From: Hyphomicrobiaceae bacterium | GTDB lineage: Bacteria > Pseudomonadota > Alphaproteobacteria > Rhizobiales > Hyphomicrobiaceae | Length of the DNA: 64,000 nucleotides | Direction of reading: 5' to 3' | Assembly: GCA_022842785.1 (NCBI GenBank) | Contig: JALHOW010000002.1 | Location: 310,001-374,000, forward strand | Part shown: in pieces, positions 18,983 through 27,470 of the stretch | Numbering within the stretch: position 1 is the first letter of the stretch | Layout: every line of letters begins with the position of its first letter | Translations under genes and position numbers: made by a program | Notes under the pieces: model-generated | Told to the model about the DNA's origin: nothing | Databases searched by the model: none | Seen by the model: only the letters and a program-made list of their open reading frames with translations

Positions 18983-19834
18983 TCAGGCTGCCTCGAGCAG
19001 CTGCGCACGCGCTTCCATTTCGTCGCGCACCACATCCAGCGGATGCCGGATATCGATCATCGGCGCCAGTGCGCTTCTCAGACGCGACTTGAGCGCGCTG
19101 CGGCCACCATTGAACGATGCCGTGGGAGCGCACGCCGCTGCCTGATGGAGAGGCAGGCCAAAGAGGGCCACGTACTCCGCGCCATTGTCGAACGACGCCA
19201 CATGCTGGGGTCCGAGTCGCATGCTCTCGCAAGGCGCGCCCTCGGCCACCACCACGTCATGGATCTCGAACTCGACATGGAAGTACTCGAGCTGATCCGT
19301 ATCCACGTCCGCATATGCGATCGTTCGACCGTTGATCAGATTGCCGACCGGCACGAGCAGCCCATTCAAATGGATCATGTGCGCGCGCGAAACATAGAGA
19401 TCGCGGTGCGGGCTTCCGGCGCCGAGTGCGTCGCGCGCCACGCGAACAGGACGGACCTCGTCGGACCAAGTCCCCTCGACGCTGCGCTCGAACGTCATCC
19501 TGCCGATCCAACGAATTGGCCGGATGGCGCCACTCTCGGTCAGGAGCAGGTCGGCAATCTTCAAATCTTCGATCGCTACCTCGCCGCTCGGCGTCAGCAG
19601 CCGCGTGCCGCGCAGGAAGCAGATCGCACATTTCGTCGGACAGTCGTGCTTGCCGGGGTCTCCACCTTCCCATTTGATCTTGGTCGGTTTCGAGCTGGAG
19701 AAAGCGAGGGCTTTGCTGGCTGCACCCGGGCCAAGCGTCGTGAGAATGCCGGCTGCTGCAATCAGGCTGCGCCGACTCAGCCGCGCATCTGGTCGAACGG
19801 AATCCCGCCGACTGAACTCGGACATACTCTCCAC
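18983..19834 (-). CDS. Exported Hint-domain (Hedgehog/intein-like) protein
   Basis: 283 residues. A Tat-like signal lies at residues 20-45 (LSRRSLIAAAGILTTLG, AxA-type end). The Hint domain begins at Cys72 with CFLRGTRLLTPSGEVAIEDL, continues ADLLLTESGAIRPIRWIGR, and has DLYVSRAHMIHLNGLLVPVG and LINGRTIAY, the usual Hint_2 blocks. Just before it is a CxxxCxxC cluster (Cys65, Cys69, Cys72). Stand-alone Hint_2 proteins are common in Alphaproteobacteria and mostly of unknown role; autoprocessing at Cys72 is possible. About 100 residues follow the core without an evident C-terminal extein. Confidence 0.82.
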   Translation of the reverse strand: MESMSEFSRRDSVRPDARLSRRSLIAAAGILTTLGPGAASKALAFSSSKPTKIKWEGGDPGKHDCPTKCAICFLRGTRLLTPSGEVAIEDLKIADLLLTESGAIRPIRWIGRMTFERSVEGTWSDEVRPVRVARDALGAGSPHRDLYVSRAHMIHLNGLLVPVGNLINGRTIAYADVDTDQLEYFHVEFEIHDVVVAEGAPCESMRLGPQHVASFDNGAEYVALFGLPLHQAAACAPTASFNGGRSALKSRLRSALAPMIDIRHPLDVVRDEMEARAQLLEAA

Positions 19835-20002
19835 CCCGCGGTACGCAATACATCACCACACAACAAAGTTGTCGCAACAATGCTGGGAGCCGCGCAAGAC
19901 AGCGGCGCACGCCGCACGCGACTTGTGCCGGCGGCGTGATAAATTCAGCACAAGGCGGGAGGCGTGCCCAGCGGCGGCGGATCCGGAGCGAAGCGCCGAG
20001 CC

Positions 20003-22021
20003 TCAGGCGAACTCTAGGATGACCGCATCGACGGCGAGGCTGTCACCAGCCTTGGCATTGACCTTCTTCACGGAGCCGTCGCGCTCGGCGCGGAGCACGT
20101 TCTCCATCTTCATGGCCTCGACGACCGCGAGGGTGTCGCCGGCCTTCACCTCCTGCCCCACTTGCACGTGTATTGCCTTCACGAGACCCGGCATCGGGCA
20201 AAGCAGGAGTTTCGAAGTGTCGGCGGCCACCTTCTCGGGCATCAGCGCGGCGAGTGTGGCTTCGCCCTCTGTATAGACCCGGATATCAGCGGCGGCACCG
20301 CGATAGGCAAGACGCACTCCGTTAAGAACGGAGCGGACTTGTACCGCAACCCGCTCACCGCCGACCGTGCCGGACCAAACCGGCTGTCCCGGCCACCAAT
20401 CGGACACCACCTCGATCGGCGCACCGACCGTGCCATCTCCATTGACCTTCGTCACCTTGATGGGCGCATCGCCGCCGCCCGCGACCTCGAGATGCACGTC
20501 GCGACTGCCAATGCGCACGACGCGCCGTTTCGCGAAGGCGACCGGCTTGCCGCCCATCTGATCGGTGATGTGCCGGCGCCGCGTGTTGTTGAGATGGTCG
20601 ATCGAGGCTGCTACCGCCGCCAGGATGCCAAGCCCGTAACCATCGGCCGTGGGCGCCGCAAAGCCGTTCGGGTATTCCTCGGCGATGAAGCCGGTCGAGA
20701 GCCGTGCCTCGCGCCAGCGCTCATGCTGCATGAGCGCCGTCAGGAACGGAATGTTGTGCTGAATGCCATCGATATAGAAGGCGTCGAGCGCCTGCGCCTG
20801 AAGGTCGATGGCGCCAGTGCGCGTCGGGGCGTGCGTGACGAGCTTGGCGATCATCGGGTCATAGAACATCGAGATCTCGCCACCTTCGGCGACACCCGTG
20901 TCATTGCGGATGGTGCCGCCGTGCACGTCACCCTCGGCGGGGGGCACATAGCGCGTCAGACGCCCGATCGACGGTAGAAAATTGCGGAAGGGATCCTCGG
21001 CATAGATGCGGCTCTCGACCGCCCAGCCGTTTAGTTTCACGTCCTTTTGCTTGATTTCGAGCTTTTCGCCCGCAGCCACACGGATCATCTGCTCGACGAG
21101 ATCGATGCCGGTCACCATCTCGGTCACGGGATGCTCAACCTGCAGGCGCGTGTTCATTTCGAGGAAGAAGAACGAGCGATCCTGCCCCGCGACGAACTCG
21201 ACCGTGCCGGCGCTGTCGTAACCGACGGCCTTGGCGAGCGCGACGGCCTGCTCGCCCATGATCTTGCGCGTCTTCTCATCGAGCAGAGGTGACGGCGCTT
21301 CCTCGATGACCTTCTGGTTGCGCCGCTGGATCGAGCATTCGCGCTCGCCGAGATAGATGATGTTGCCGTGCTTGTCGCCGAGCACCTGGATCTCGATGTG
21401 GCGCGGGTTCTCGATGAACTTCTCGATGAACACGCGGTCGTCACCGAACGACGACTTCGCCTCCGATCGCGCGAGCGCGAACCCCTCCTCGCATTCCTTC
21501 GGATTGTAGGCGATGCGCATACCCTTGCCGCCGCCGCCGGCCGATGCCTTGATCATCACCGGGTAGCCGATCTGCGCGGCGATCTTCACGGCTTCCGCGG
21601 GGGTGGCGATCTCACCTAGATGCCCGGGAACGGTCGAAACCTTGGCAGCGGCAGCCGCCTTCTTCGACTCGATCTTGTCACCCATGGCGGCGATCGCGCG
21701 GGGGTTCGGACCGATGAAGACGATGCCTTCCTTGGCGAGCGCGATTGGGAATGCCTCCCGCTCGGAGAGGAAGCCGTAGCCCGGATGGACGGCCTCGGCG
21801 CCGGTCGCCTTGCACGCAGCAACGATTTTGTCGATCAGCAGATAGGACTGCGCCGCTGCGGGGGGACCGATGTGCACGGCCTCGTCGGCCATCTCGACGT
21901 GCATGGCCTGGGCGTCGGCGTCGGAATAGACCGCGACAGTCTTGATCCCCATCCGCCGGGCGGTCTTGATGACGCGGCAGGCGATCTCGCCACGGTTGGC
22001 GATGAGGATTTTCTTGAACAT
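20003..22021 (-). CDS. pccA: Propionyl-CoA (acyl-CoA) carboxylase alpha subunit
   Basis: 672 residues: biotin carboxylase domain (1-450; [44 protein letters not shown]), the BT linker region (about 480-590) and a C-terminal biotinyl domain with VEAMKMEN, biotin on Lys638. The long form with its own carrier is typical of propionyl-, methylcrotonyl- or 3-methylacyl-CoA carboxylases. With the mutase at 10954-13116 in the same window, propionyl-CoA is the most likely substrate. The beta (carboxyltransferase) subunit is not in the window. Confidence 0.92.
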   Translation of the reverse strand: MFKKILIANRGEIACRVIKTARRMGIKTVAVYSDADAQAMHVEMADEAVHIGPPAAAQSYLLIDKIVAACKATGAEAVHPGYGFLSEREAFPIALAKEGIVFIGPNPRAIAAMGDKIESKKAAAAAKVSTVPGHLGEIATPAEAVKIAAQIGYPVMIKASAGGGGKGMRIAYNPKECEEGFALARSEAKSSFGDDRVFIEKFIENPRHIEIQVLGDKHGNIIYLGERECSIQRRNQKVIEEAPSPLLDEKTRKIMGEQAVALAKAVGYDSAGTVEFVAGQDRSFFFLEMNTRLQVEHPVTEMVTGIDLVEQMIRVAAGEKLEIKQKDVKLNGWAVESRIYAEDPFRNFLPSIGRLTRYVPPAEGDVHGGTIRNDTGVAEGGEISMFYDPMIAKLVTHAPTRTGAIDLQAQALDAFYIDGIQHNIPFLTALMQHERWREARLSTGFIAEEYPNGFAAPTADGYGLGILAAVAASIDHLNNTRRRHITDQMGGKPVAFAKRRVVRIGSRDVHLEVAGGGDAPIKVTKVNGDGTVGAPIEVVSDWWPGQPVWSGTVGGERVAVQVRSVLNGVRLAYRGAAADIRVYTEGEATLAALMPEKVAADTSKLLLCPMPGLVKAIHVQVGQEVKAGDTLAVVEAMKMENVLRAERDGSVKKVNAKAGDSLAVDAVILEFA

Positions 22022-22143
22022 GCGAGGACTTTTCCGGGTGTTGCTGGGAAGACAGAACTTCTAGACCGGGGGCGGCGGCGCGTAAACGTGTTCCGTGCAC
22101 CACAGGTGCCCGGCTTGTATCCACACGGGCGACGGCGTGCCCG

Positions 22144-22911
22144 CTATCCGTGCATGGTGAGGCCACCCGAGACGCTAATCACCTGGCCAGTGATGTAGGC
22201 GGCCTCGTCGCTCGCGAGGAACGCGACCATACCCGCAATATCCTCGGGCTGACCGAGCCGGCCGAGCGGAATGGCCCGCTTGAGCCCCTCGTGGATCTTC
22301 GCGCCCTGATCACCCGAACCCGTCAGCGCCTCGAGCAGCGGGGTCTCAGTCGGCCCCGGGCAGACTACGTTCAGCGTCACGCCGGAGCGTGCCATCTCCC
22401 GCGCCATGGTCTTGGTGAAGGCGATGATGCCACCCTTGGCGCCGGAATAAACCGCCTCCATGGATGAGCCGACGCGACCGGCATCGGAGGCGATATTCAC
22501 CACGCGGCCTGAGCGGCGCGCCTGCATCCCCTTCAGCACCGCATGATGAAGGTTGATCGGCCCCTCGAGATTGATCGCGATAATCTTGCGCCAGAGATCC
22601 GGCTCGGTCGTCAGGAAGTAGGCGAACTTGTCCCAGCCGGCGTTGTTCACGAGCACATCGGTCGGACCGATGTCCTTCTCGAAGGCTTCGACGGCGCGCG
22701 CGACGCTGGCATGATCCGTAATATCGACTTCATAGGCCTTTGCCGTCGCGCCCTTGGCCGACAGCACCTCGACCGTGCGCTGTGCTGCGCTCTTGTCGAG
22801 ATCGAACACGCCGACGCGCGCGCCGGCCTCGCCTAGTCTTCCGCAGATCGCACTGCCGATGCCACCGCCACCACCGGTAACGATCGCAGCTTTTCCCTCG
22901 AGCCCGCGCAT
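22144..22911 (-). CDS. SDR-family dehydrogenase, BadH-like (2-hydroxycyclohexanecarboxyl-CoA dehydrogenase type)
   Basis: 255 residues from the ATG at 22911 with GAGGAAG upstream; the frame runs further but without protein-like sequence. Classical SDR features: GGGGGIGSAI, NNAGWDKF, catalytic Ser in NIASDAGRVGSS and YSGAKGG, then VVCPGPTETPLL and the C-terminal TGQVISVSGGLTMHG. The NNAGWD and SDAxRVGSS signature closely recalls Rhodopseudomonas BadH, which oxidises 2-hydroxycyclohexanecarboxyl-CoA with NAD. Position directly downstream of boxA suggests a role in aryl- or alicyclic-CoA degradation; the exact substrate is open. Confidence 0.82.
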   Translation of the reverse strand: MRGLEGKAAIVTGGGGGIGSAICGRLGEAGARVGVFDLDKSAAQRTVEVLSAKGATAKAYEVDITDHASVARAVEAFEKDIGPTDVLVNNAGWDKFAYFLTTEPDLWRKIIAINLEGPINLHHAVLKGMQARRSGRVVNIASDAGRVGSSMEAVYSGAKGGIIAFTKTMAREMARSGVTLNVVCPGPTETPLLEALTGSGDQGAKIHEGLKRAIPLGRLGQPEDIAGMVAFLASDEAAYITGQVISVSGGLTMHG

Positions 22912-22945
22912 GAGTGCTTCCTCGCTAGATGTCGATGTTTTGTTG

Positions 22946-24163
22946 TCAGTACGTCTCGACGTGGTAGCGGCCCTCGCCGCGCATGGTCGGCTTGAGGCTC
23001 GCCCAGTCGAGACCATGCGCGGAGGCGATCTCGGCGAGCGCCGCGTCGACACCCGCCTCCATGCCCTTGAGCCCGCAAATGAAGATGTGTGTCGCCGGCG
23101 AGCCGATCAGCGGCCCGAGCGCCTCGGCCTCCTTCTGCATTCGGTCCTGCACGTACTCCTTCGCCGCACCGGGCAGACGCGAGAACACGAGATGCTTGCC
23201 GAGGATTTCATCGCGAACTTTCTGCAGTGGCCCGAAGTAAGGCAACTCACCCGGCGTGCGGGCGCCGAAGAAGAGGAGGGCACGTCCGGGCGCGCCTTCC
23301 ATGGCTCGCCGGCGACGCTCGGTGAAGGCGCGGAAGGGCGCCGAACCCGTACCCGTGCAAATCATGAGGAGGTTCGCATTGGCATCGTTCGGCATGAGGA
23401 ATGTCGCGCCGAATGGCCCCGTGACGAAGACTTTCTCGCCAACCTTGCGATCGCACAGCCACTCTGAGACGAGCCCGCCGGGCACGCGCTTGACCGTCAG
23501 AGAAACGTTATTGGCATTGCGTTTTTCGCCATCGCGCGCCGAAGCAACGGAGTACAGGCGGATCGGCAGTTCCTTGCCATCCGCGTTCGTGACCGGGGGT
23601 ACGATGCCGATCGACTGGCCCTCGAGCACCGGGAACTGCGTTTCGCCGAACGAGAGCACGATGTGGCGCACGTCGCTCTCGGTATCGGCGTCGGTAATTC
23701 GGAAGTTGCCCTGAATGGTCGCAACAGCCGGCTTCGATCGTGTGAAGAGATTGATCGCCGGCTTGGATGCACTCGACGGCGGCACTGCCTTTCCGCCCGC
23801 ACCGTCGTGGGCGGCCGCGATAAGCGCCGCGATCTCGGCCTCACTGGCATCGGCGAGAGACGCCGCGAGCGCGCCTTCACCGAGATCCTCCTGCGTGGGC
23901 AGCTCAGTCCATTCCATCTGCTCGTCGAGCGAATAGGCCGTGTCGGCGCGCACGATCCGCCAGTTGTCGATCGAGCCCGTCGGGCACGGCGAGATGCAGT
24001 CCATGCAGTAGTTGCACTTCTCGGCATCGACGACGTAGTTCGCGTCGTTGTGCGTTACGGCCCCGACAGGACATGTCGCCTCGCACGTGTTGCAGCGAAT
24101 GCAGATCTCGGGATCGATGACATGCTGCTTCTTGAGGCCATCTGGGAGCGCAGGCGTGGTCAT
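22946..24163 (-). CDS. boxA: Benzoyl-CoA 2,3-epoxidase, reductase component BoxA
   Basis: 405 residues. The N-terminus holds two 4Fe-4S clusters (CIRCNTCEATCP with Cys21/24/27/31 and CNYCMDCISPCP with Cys50/53/56/60), followed by PTGSIDNWRIV. A linker of about 80 residues leads to a ferredoxin-NADP reductase-like FAD/NADPH module (LPIRLYSVAS for flavin, ICTGTGSAPFRAF for NADPH) ending in MRGEGRYHVETY, typical of BoxA. BoxA passes electrons from NADPH to the oxygenase BoxB, which epoxidises benzoyl-CoA in the aerobic CoA-dependent benzoate route. Its ATG overlaps the cupin stop (ATGA). boxB and boxC are not visible in the window. Confidence 0.9.
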   Translation of the reverse strand: MTTPALPDGLKKQHVIDPEICIRCNTCEATCPVGAVTHNDANYVVDAEKCNYCMDCISPCPTGSIDNWRIVRADTAYSLDEQMEWTELPTQEDLGEGALAASLADASEAEIAALIAAAHDGAGGKAVPPSSASKPAINLFTRSKPAVATIQGNFRITDADTESDVRHIVLSFGETQFPVLEGQSIGIVPPVTNADGKELPIRLYSVASARDGEKRNANNVSLTVKRVPGGLVSEWLCDRKVGEKVFVTGPFGATFLMPNDANANLLMICTGTGSAPFRAFTERRRRAMEGAPGRALLFFGARTPGELPYFGPLQKVRDEILGKHLVFSRLPGAAKEYVQDRMQKEAEALGPLIGSPATHIFICGLKGMEAGVDAALAEIASAHGLDWASLKPTMRGEGRYHVETY

Positions 24164-24483
24164 ATCTTCTGTGGCCCGTAGAACAGTACCCAGGTCGCGA
24201 AGTCGCTGCTGAACTCGACGAAGCGGTGCTCCTCGCGGGCAGCCGCGAAAAGCATATCGCCTGGACCGAAGCGGACCCGCTCTCCGGCACGGATATAAGT
24301 GCCGCTCCCCGAAATCACGAAGTAGAACTCGTCGCGATCGTGGGGCGTCTGGCGGTCCTCGCCCGTGGGGGCGTAGTGGCGGATTTCGATGCCATCATCT
24401 TCGAACCACCGCGTCGAGAGCCGGCCATCTCTGAGCGGGGCCGCCGCGGCTTCGGCGGGCGTAATCCGGGTCGGGGTGGCCAT
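24160..24483 (-). CDS. Cupin-domain protein of the box operon
   Basis: 107 residues forming a single small cupin: IEIRHYAP, then the motif TPHDRDEFYFVISGSGTYI and GPGDMLFAAAREEHRFVEF, where His and Glu residues make the metal site. It is the first gene of the cupin-boxA-SDR unit and overlaps boxA by four bases. Function is unknown; a role as enzyme, sensor or stability factor in benzoyl-CoA metabolism is inferred only from location. Confidence 0.8.
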   Translation of the reverse strand: MATPTRITPAEAAAAPLRDGRLSTRWFEDDGIEIRHYAPTGEDRQTPHDRDEFYFVISGSGTYIRAGERVRFGPGDMLFAAAREEHRFVEFSSDFATWVLFYGPQKI

Positions 24484-24746
24484 GGCGATGCTCCTCGGCG
24501 CGTAGGTAAGGAAACCATAGAACCGTTCAAGGTGAAAGGCACTGGGCGGATCGCCCGCTTCGCCGGCAGCTTGTCGCCGGGCACAAATGGTCCGGAGCCG
24601 TCGGATCGGATGGCAAATCCACCAAACCGGCTCAAGACTCTGGAAAATGAGCTTTTCTTCTGCGTAAGGTATCTATTCTGCGGTCGCGCGCCTGCCCCTT
24701 CCGTGCACGTCCGGTCGCATTGGTTCGAGTACGAAGGGACATGGCC

Positions 24747-25055
24747 ATGAATGCGACCTCGCTGGGCGAGTTGCGGAACGGCGCCGCGCCGACTGAGGCC
24801 ACAGACGACAAGTTGGAGCAGATCCGCGACTTGCTCCACGGTGAGTTCAGGCGCGATCACGACACCCGGCTGCGCGCCCTCGAGACCCGCGTGAGCGATT
24901 TGGAGGGTGATCTCCTGCGGCGACTGGAGGTGCTCCAGGCCCGGGTCGAGGCCCTCGCCAGCGAGAACGCGACCGAGCGCCGTTCGGCCTTCGACGAGCT
25001 CTCCCGGAGCATCTTCGAGCTCGGCGACCGCATCCGCCGCATCTCGCACGACTGA
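24747..25055 (+). CDS. Coiled-coil protein heading the OmpA/GTPase/kinase set
   Basis: 102 residues from the ATG at 24747, with GAAGGG eight bases upstream; an ATG at 24741 is too close to that site. The protein is almost wholly helical and charged, with heptad-like repeats from about residue 20 to 95 (LRALETRVSDLEGDLL, LEVLQARVEAL), so it should form a coiled coil. No signal peptide. It lies 70 bases before the OmpA-domain gene on the same strand and is likely part of its operon. No enzymatic motif is visible; a scaffold or adaptor role is inference. Confidence 0.72.
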   Translation: MNATSLGELRNGAAPTEATDDKLEQIRDLLHGEFRRDHDTRLRALETRVSDLEGDLLRRLEVLQARVEALASENATERRSAFDELSRSIFELGDRIRRISHD

Positions 25056-25125
25056 CACGACCTCAGACGTGGCGCGATCGTCCTTCCAAATGCGCACCAC
25101 CCGTTAACCCTGGCAGCTCCGCTTC

Positions 25126-26961
25126 ATGTCGCAGGACAGCGTTATCCGGCTGAAGGAACTGCTCTTCGATAAGGAGAGCCGTGAGCTCGATGCGCTTGCT
25201 CTGCGCCTCCGGGAGGTTGCCGAGCGCGCCGGCTCGGATGCCAGTTTCCGGAACAGCGTCGCCGCGACCCTTGAAGGCGCGCTGCGCGACGCCGAGGCGG
25301 CCAATCACCATCAGGTCGCAGATGCCCTCGCGCCCCTCGTCGTGCGCACTGTGCGTACGGAGGTCGAGGCGAGCAGCGATGCGCTGCCGGCGAAGCTCTA
25401 TCCCCATATCGGCGTGATGGTGCGCGACTATGTGCGCAGCGCCATCCGCGATCTCATGGAGGACATTAACCGGCGCCTCGAGGACGGGCTGACGAAAAAC
25501 CGCCTGTCGCTGCAGCTCAGGAGCTGGACCACCGGCCGGCCAATGGCCGAGCTGGCGCTCGCCGATACCGGGCGTTTCGAAGTCGAGGAGCTTCATCTCA
25601 TCCGGCGCGGCTCCGGAGAACTACTCGCGCACTGGAGCCGCTTGGCGCCGGGCGATGACGCGTCTGCACGACCGGAGGGACGCAAGGCGCTGTTCAGCGG
25701 CATGCTGACCGCCATGACGGCCTTCATCGAGGAAGTCTACGAAGCCGAGAAAGCAGGCCTGCGCACGATCGACTTCGGCGGCCACACCATCTATCTGCGC
25801 GGCTCACCGCTCCATCTTCTCGCTGCCAAGTCACGTGGCGAAGCCGGCGCTGGCGCACAGACCCTGCTTGATGAGGAATTCCTGCACACCCTCGAGAAGG
25901 ATGGTGCCGCACCCGACCTTGCAGCCCTCGCAGCACGCCTCGAAGCCGGGATGTCCGAGCGGCAGAGGCATCTCCGCGACGAGAAGCACCGCTCCGGAAT
26001 GCGACCGCTCCGCTTTCTGCTGTGGCTCTTGGCACTGGCGCTTGCGGCGTACGTGGCCTGGCAGAGTTATGTGACGTACCGGACGGACAGTCTGCAGACT
26101 TCGGTCGACCGTGTGATCGATGAAACACCGGCACTGAAGGGCTATCCGACGCGAGCCAAGGTCGAGCGTGGCGGCGAGCGCATCGACGTCAGCGGTCTCG
26201 CCCCGTCCGGCGATACCCGCGCCGACATACTCAAGCGCCTGCGTGAAATAGCGCCTGCTGCTGCCATCACCGAGACGATCGGCGTCGTTCCTGGCGCCGA
26301 GAGCGCTGGACTCGCTGACGAGGCTGCACGCCTGCGCGACCGGCTGGCTGGCCTCGAAGCACGCATCGGCGGCATTGCCGCAACGCTCGGCGACGTCAGC
26401 AAGTCGCTCGACGGCATGAACACCTCAGTCGGCAGCATGGCACGCTCGGCCACGGTCGCTACCGAGCTTCAGGACATCCGTAAGGAAATCTCAGGGATAA
26501 CGACTTCGCTCAGCGGTATGGCACGCGCGCCGGCCATCGAGGCGGAGCTCCAGGGCCTTCGCAAAGAGATCGCGGCACTCGCACCGAAGCCCGATCCTCG
26601 CGCCGATCTCGAGCGCTGGATTCAGGCGCACGCCGTCTTCTTCTCCGATGGCACGACCTATCAGGTGCAGGATCAGACCGACGCTGCGCTTGATGCTCTC
26701 GCTGCGCTCATGCGCCGCGCGGATATGACGATCCGCATTGTCGGTTACACCGACGAGCGCGGCACGGCCGATCGCAATCTGCCGCTAGCGCTCGCGCGCG
26801 CCGATCGTGTTGCGGCCGATCTCGCTCGTCGCGGCGTTGATCCTGCCCGTATGAAGACTGTCGGCCGTGCTGCAATTCTCGACATCAGCCAGCGCAGCGG
26901 CTCGTCGAGCCCGAACCGACGCGCGACCTTCGAGCTCGCGTTCGTTGGCGAGGGCCAATGA
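25126..26961 (+). CDS. Membrane-anchored protein with cytoplasmic N-domain and C-terminal OmpA domain
   Basis: 611 residues without a cleavable signal. Residues 1-290 are soluble and helix-rich, with a conserved-looking block near 133-170 (SWTTGRPMAEL, FEVEELHLIRRGSGELLAHW). One transmembrane helix follows (about 295-313). Residues 320-390 resemble a BON-type domain, 390-480 is coiled coil with near-repeats (LQDIRKEISGIT, LQGLRKEIAALA), and 490-611 is an OmpA-like peptidoglycan-binding domain (IVGYTDERGTADRNLPLALARAD as adjacent blocks). The topology places an inside domain against a periplasmic cell-wall sensor. The stop overlaps the GTPase start (ATGA), implying joint production. Confidence 0.85.
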   Translation: MSQDSVIRLKELLFDKESRELDALALRLREVAERAGSDASFRNSVAATLEGALRDAEAANHHQVADALAPLVVRTVRTEVEASSDALPAKLYPHIGVMVRDYVRSAIRDLMEDINRRLEDGLTKNRLSLQLRSWTTGRPMAELALADTGRFEVEELHLIRRGSGELLAHWSRLAPGDDASARPEGRKALFSGMLTAMTAFIEEVYEAEKAGLRTIDFGGHTIYLRGSPLHLLAAKSRGEAGAGAQTLLDEEFLHTLEKDGAAPDLAALAARLEAGMSERQRHLRDEKHRSGMRPLRFLLWLLALALAAYVAWQSYVTYRTDSLQTSVDRVIDETPALKGYPTRAKVERGGERIDVSGLAPSGDTRADILKRLREIAPAAAITETIGVVPGAESAGLADEAARLRDRLAGLEARIGGIAATLGDVSKSLDGMNTSVGSMARSATVATELQDIRKEISGITTSLSGMARAPAIEAELQGLRKEIAALAPKPDPRADLERWIQAHAVFFSDGTTYQVQDQTDAALDALAALMRRADMTIRIVGYTDERGTADRNLPLALARADRVAADLARRGVDPARMKTVGRAAILDISQRSGSSSPNRRATFELAFVGEGQ

Positions 26962-27470
26962 TCTCCCGCAAGCTCATGCTGCTCGGCGAGATCGGTGTCG
27001 GCAAGACATCGCTGATCCGCCGTCTCGTGGAAGGTCGCTTCGAGACGGAATACAAATCCACATTCGGCGTCGAACTCTATCGCGTGCCGATCACGCGAGC
27101 CGGTCCGAACGGCGACCAGGCCATCGAACTCGTCGTCTGGGATACTGACGGCAATTTCGGCCAGAGCATATTCCGCCACGTCTACGTCAAGGGTGCTTCG
27201 GCTGCCCTCATCATCGGCGATCTGAAACGGCGCGCGACACTCGATAGCATGGTCACGCTCGCGGAAAGTTTCCAGGAAGCGCTGCCGGGTCGGCATTTTT
27301 CGTTCATTGCCAATAAAGTCGATCTCATTGCCGATGGCGGCATCGCCGAGCTGCCGGCAAAGCTTCGGGACGCGCGCCAGCCTGTTCTGCTCACTTCCGC
27401 CAAGACGGGAGCCAATGTCGAGGACACCTTCATCCAGGCCGCCACTTCCATCCTCCGCCGTGATGGCTGA
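26958..27470 (+). CDS. Ras/Rab-like small GTPase
   Basis: 170 residues, the size of a bare Ras-fold GTPase. All five G motifs are present: G1 GEIGVGKTS (10-18), switch I Thr35 in YKSTFG, G3 WDTDGN (Asp62, Gly65), G4 NKVD (119-122) and G5 TSAKTG (146-151). The residue after the G3 Gly is Asn66 where Ras has catalytic Gln61, so intrinsic hydrolysis may be slow or activator-dependent. No lipidation motif or membrane anchor is seen. Its ATG overlaps the OmpA-protein stop, and its 3' end overlaps the kinase start by eight bases. It probably works in the cytoplasm with the N-domain of the upstream protein; this is inference. Confidence 0.92.
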   Translation: MISRKLMLLGEIGVGKTSLIRRLVEGRFETEYKSTFGVELYRVPITRAGPNGDQAIELVVWDTDGNFGQSIFRHVYVKGASAALIIGDLKRRATLDSMVTLAESFQEALPGRHFSFIANKVDLIADGGIAELPAKLRDARQPVLLTSAKTGANVEDTFIQAATSILRRDG

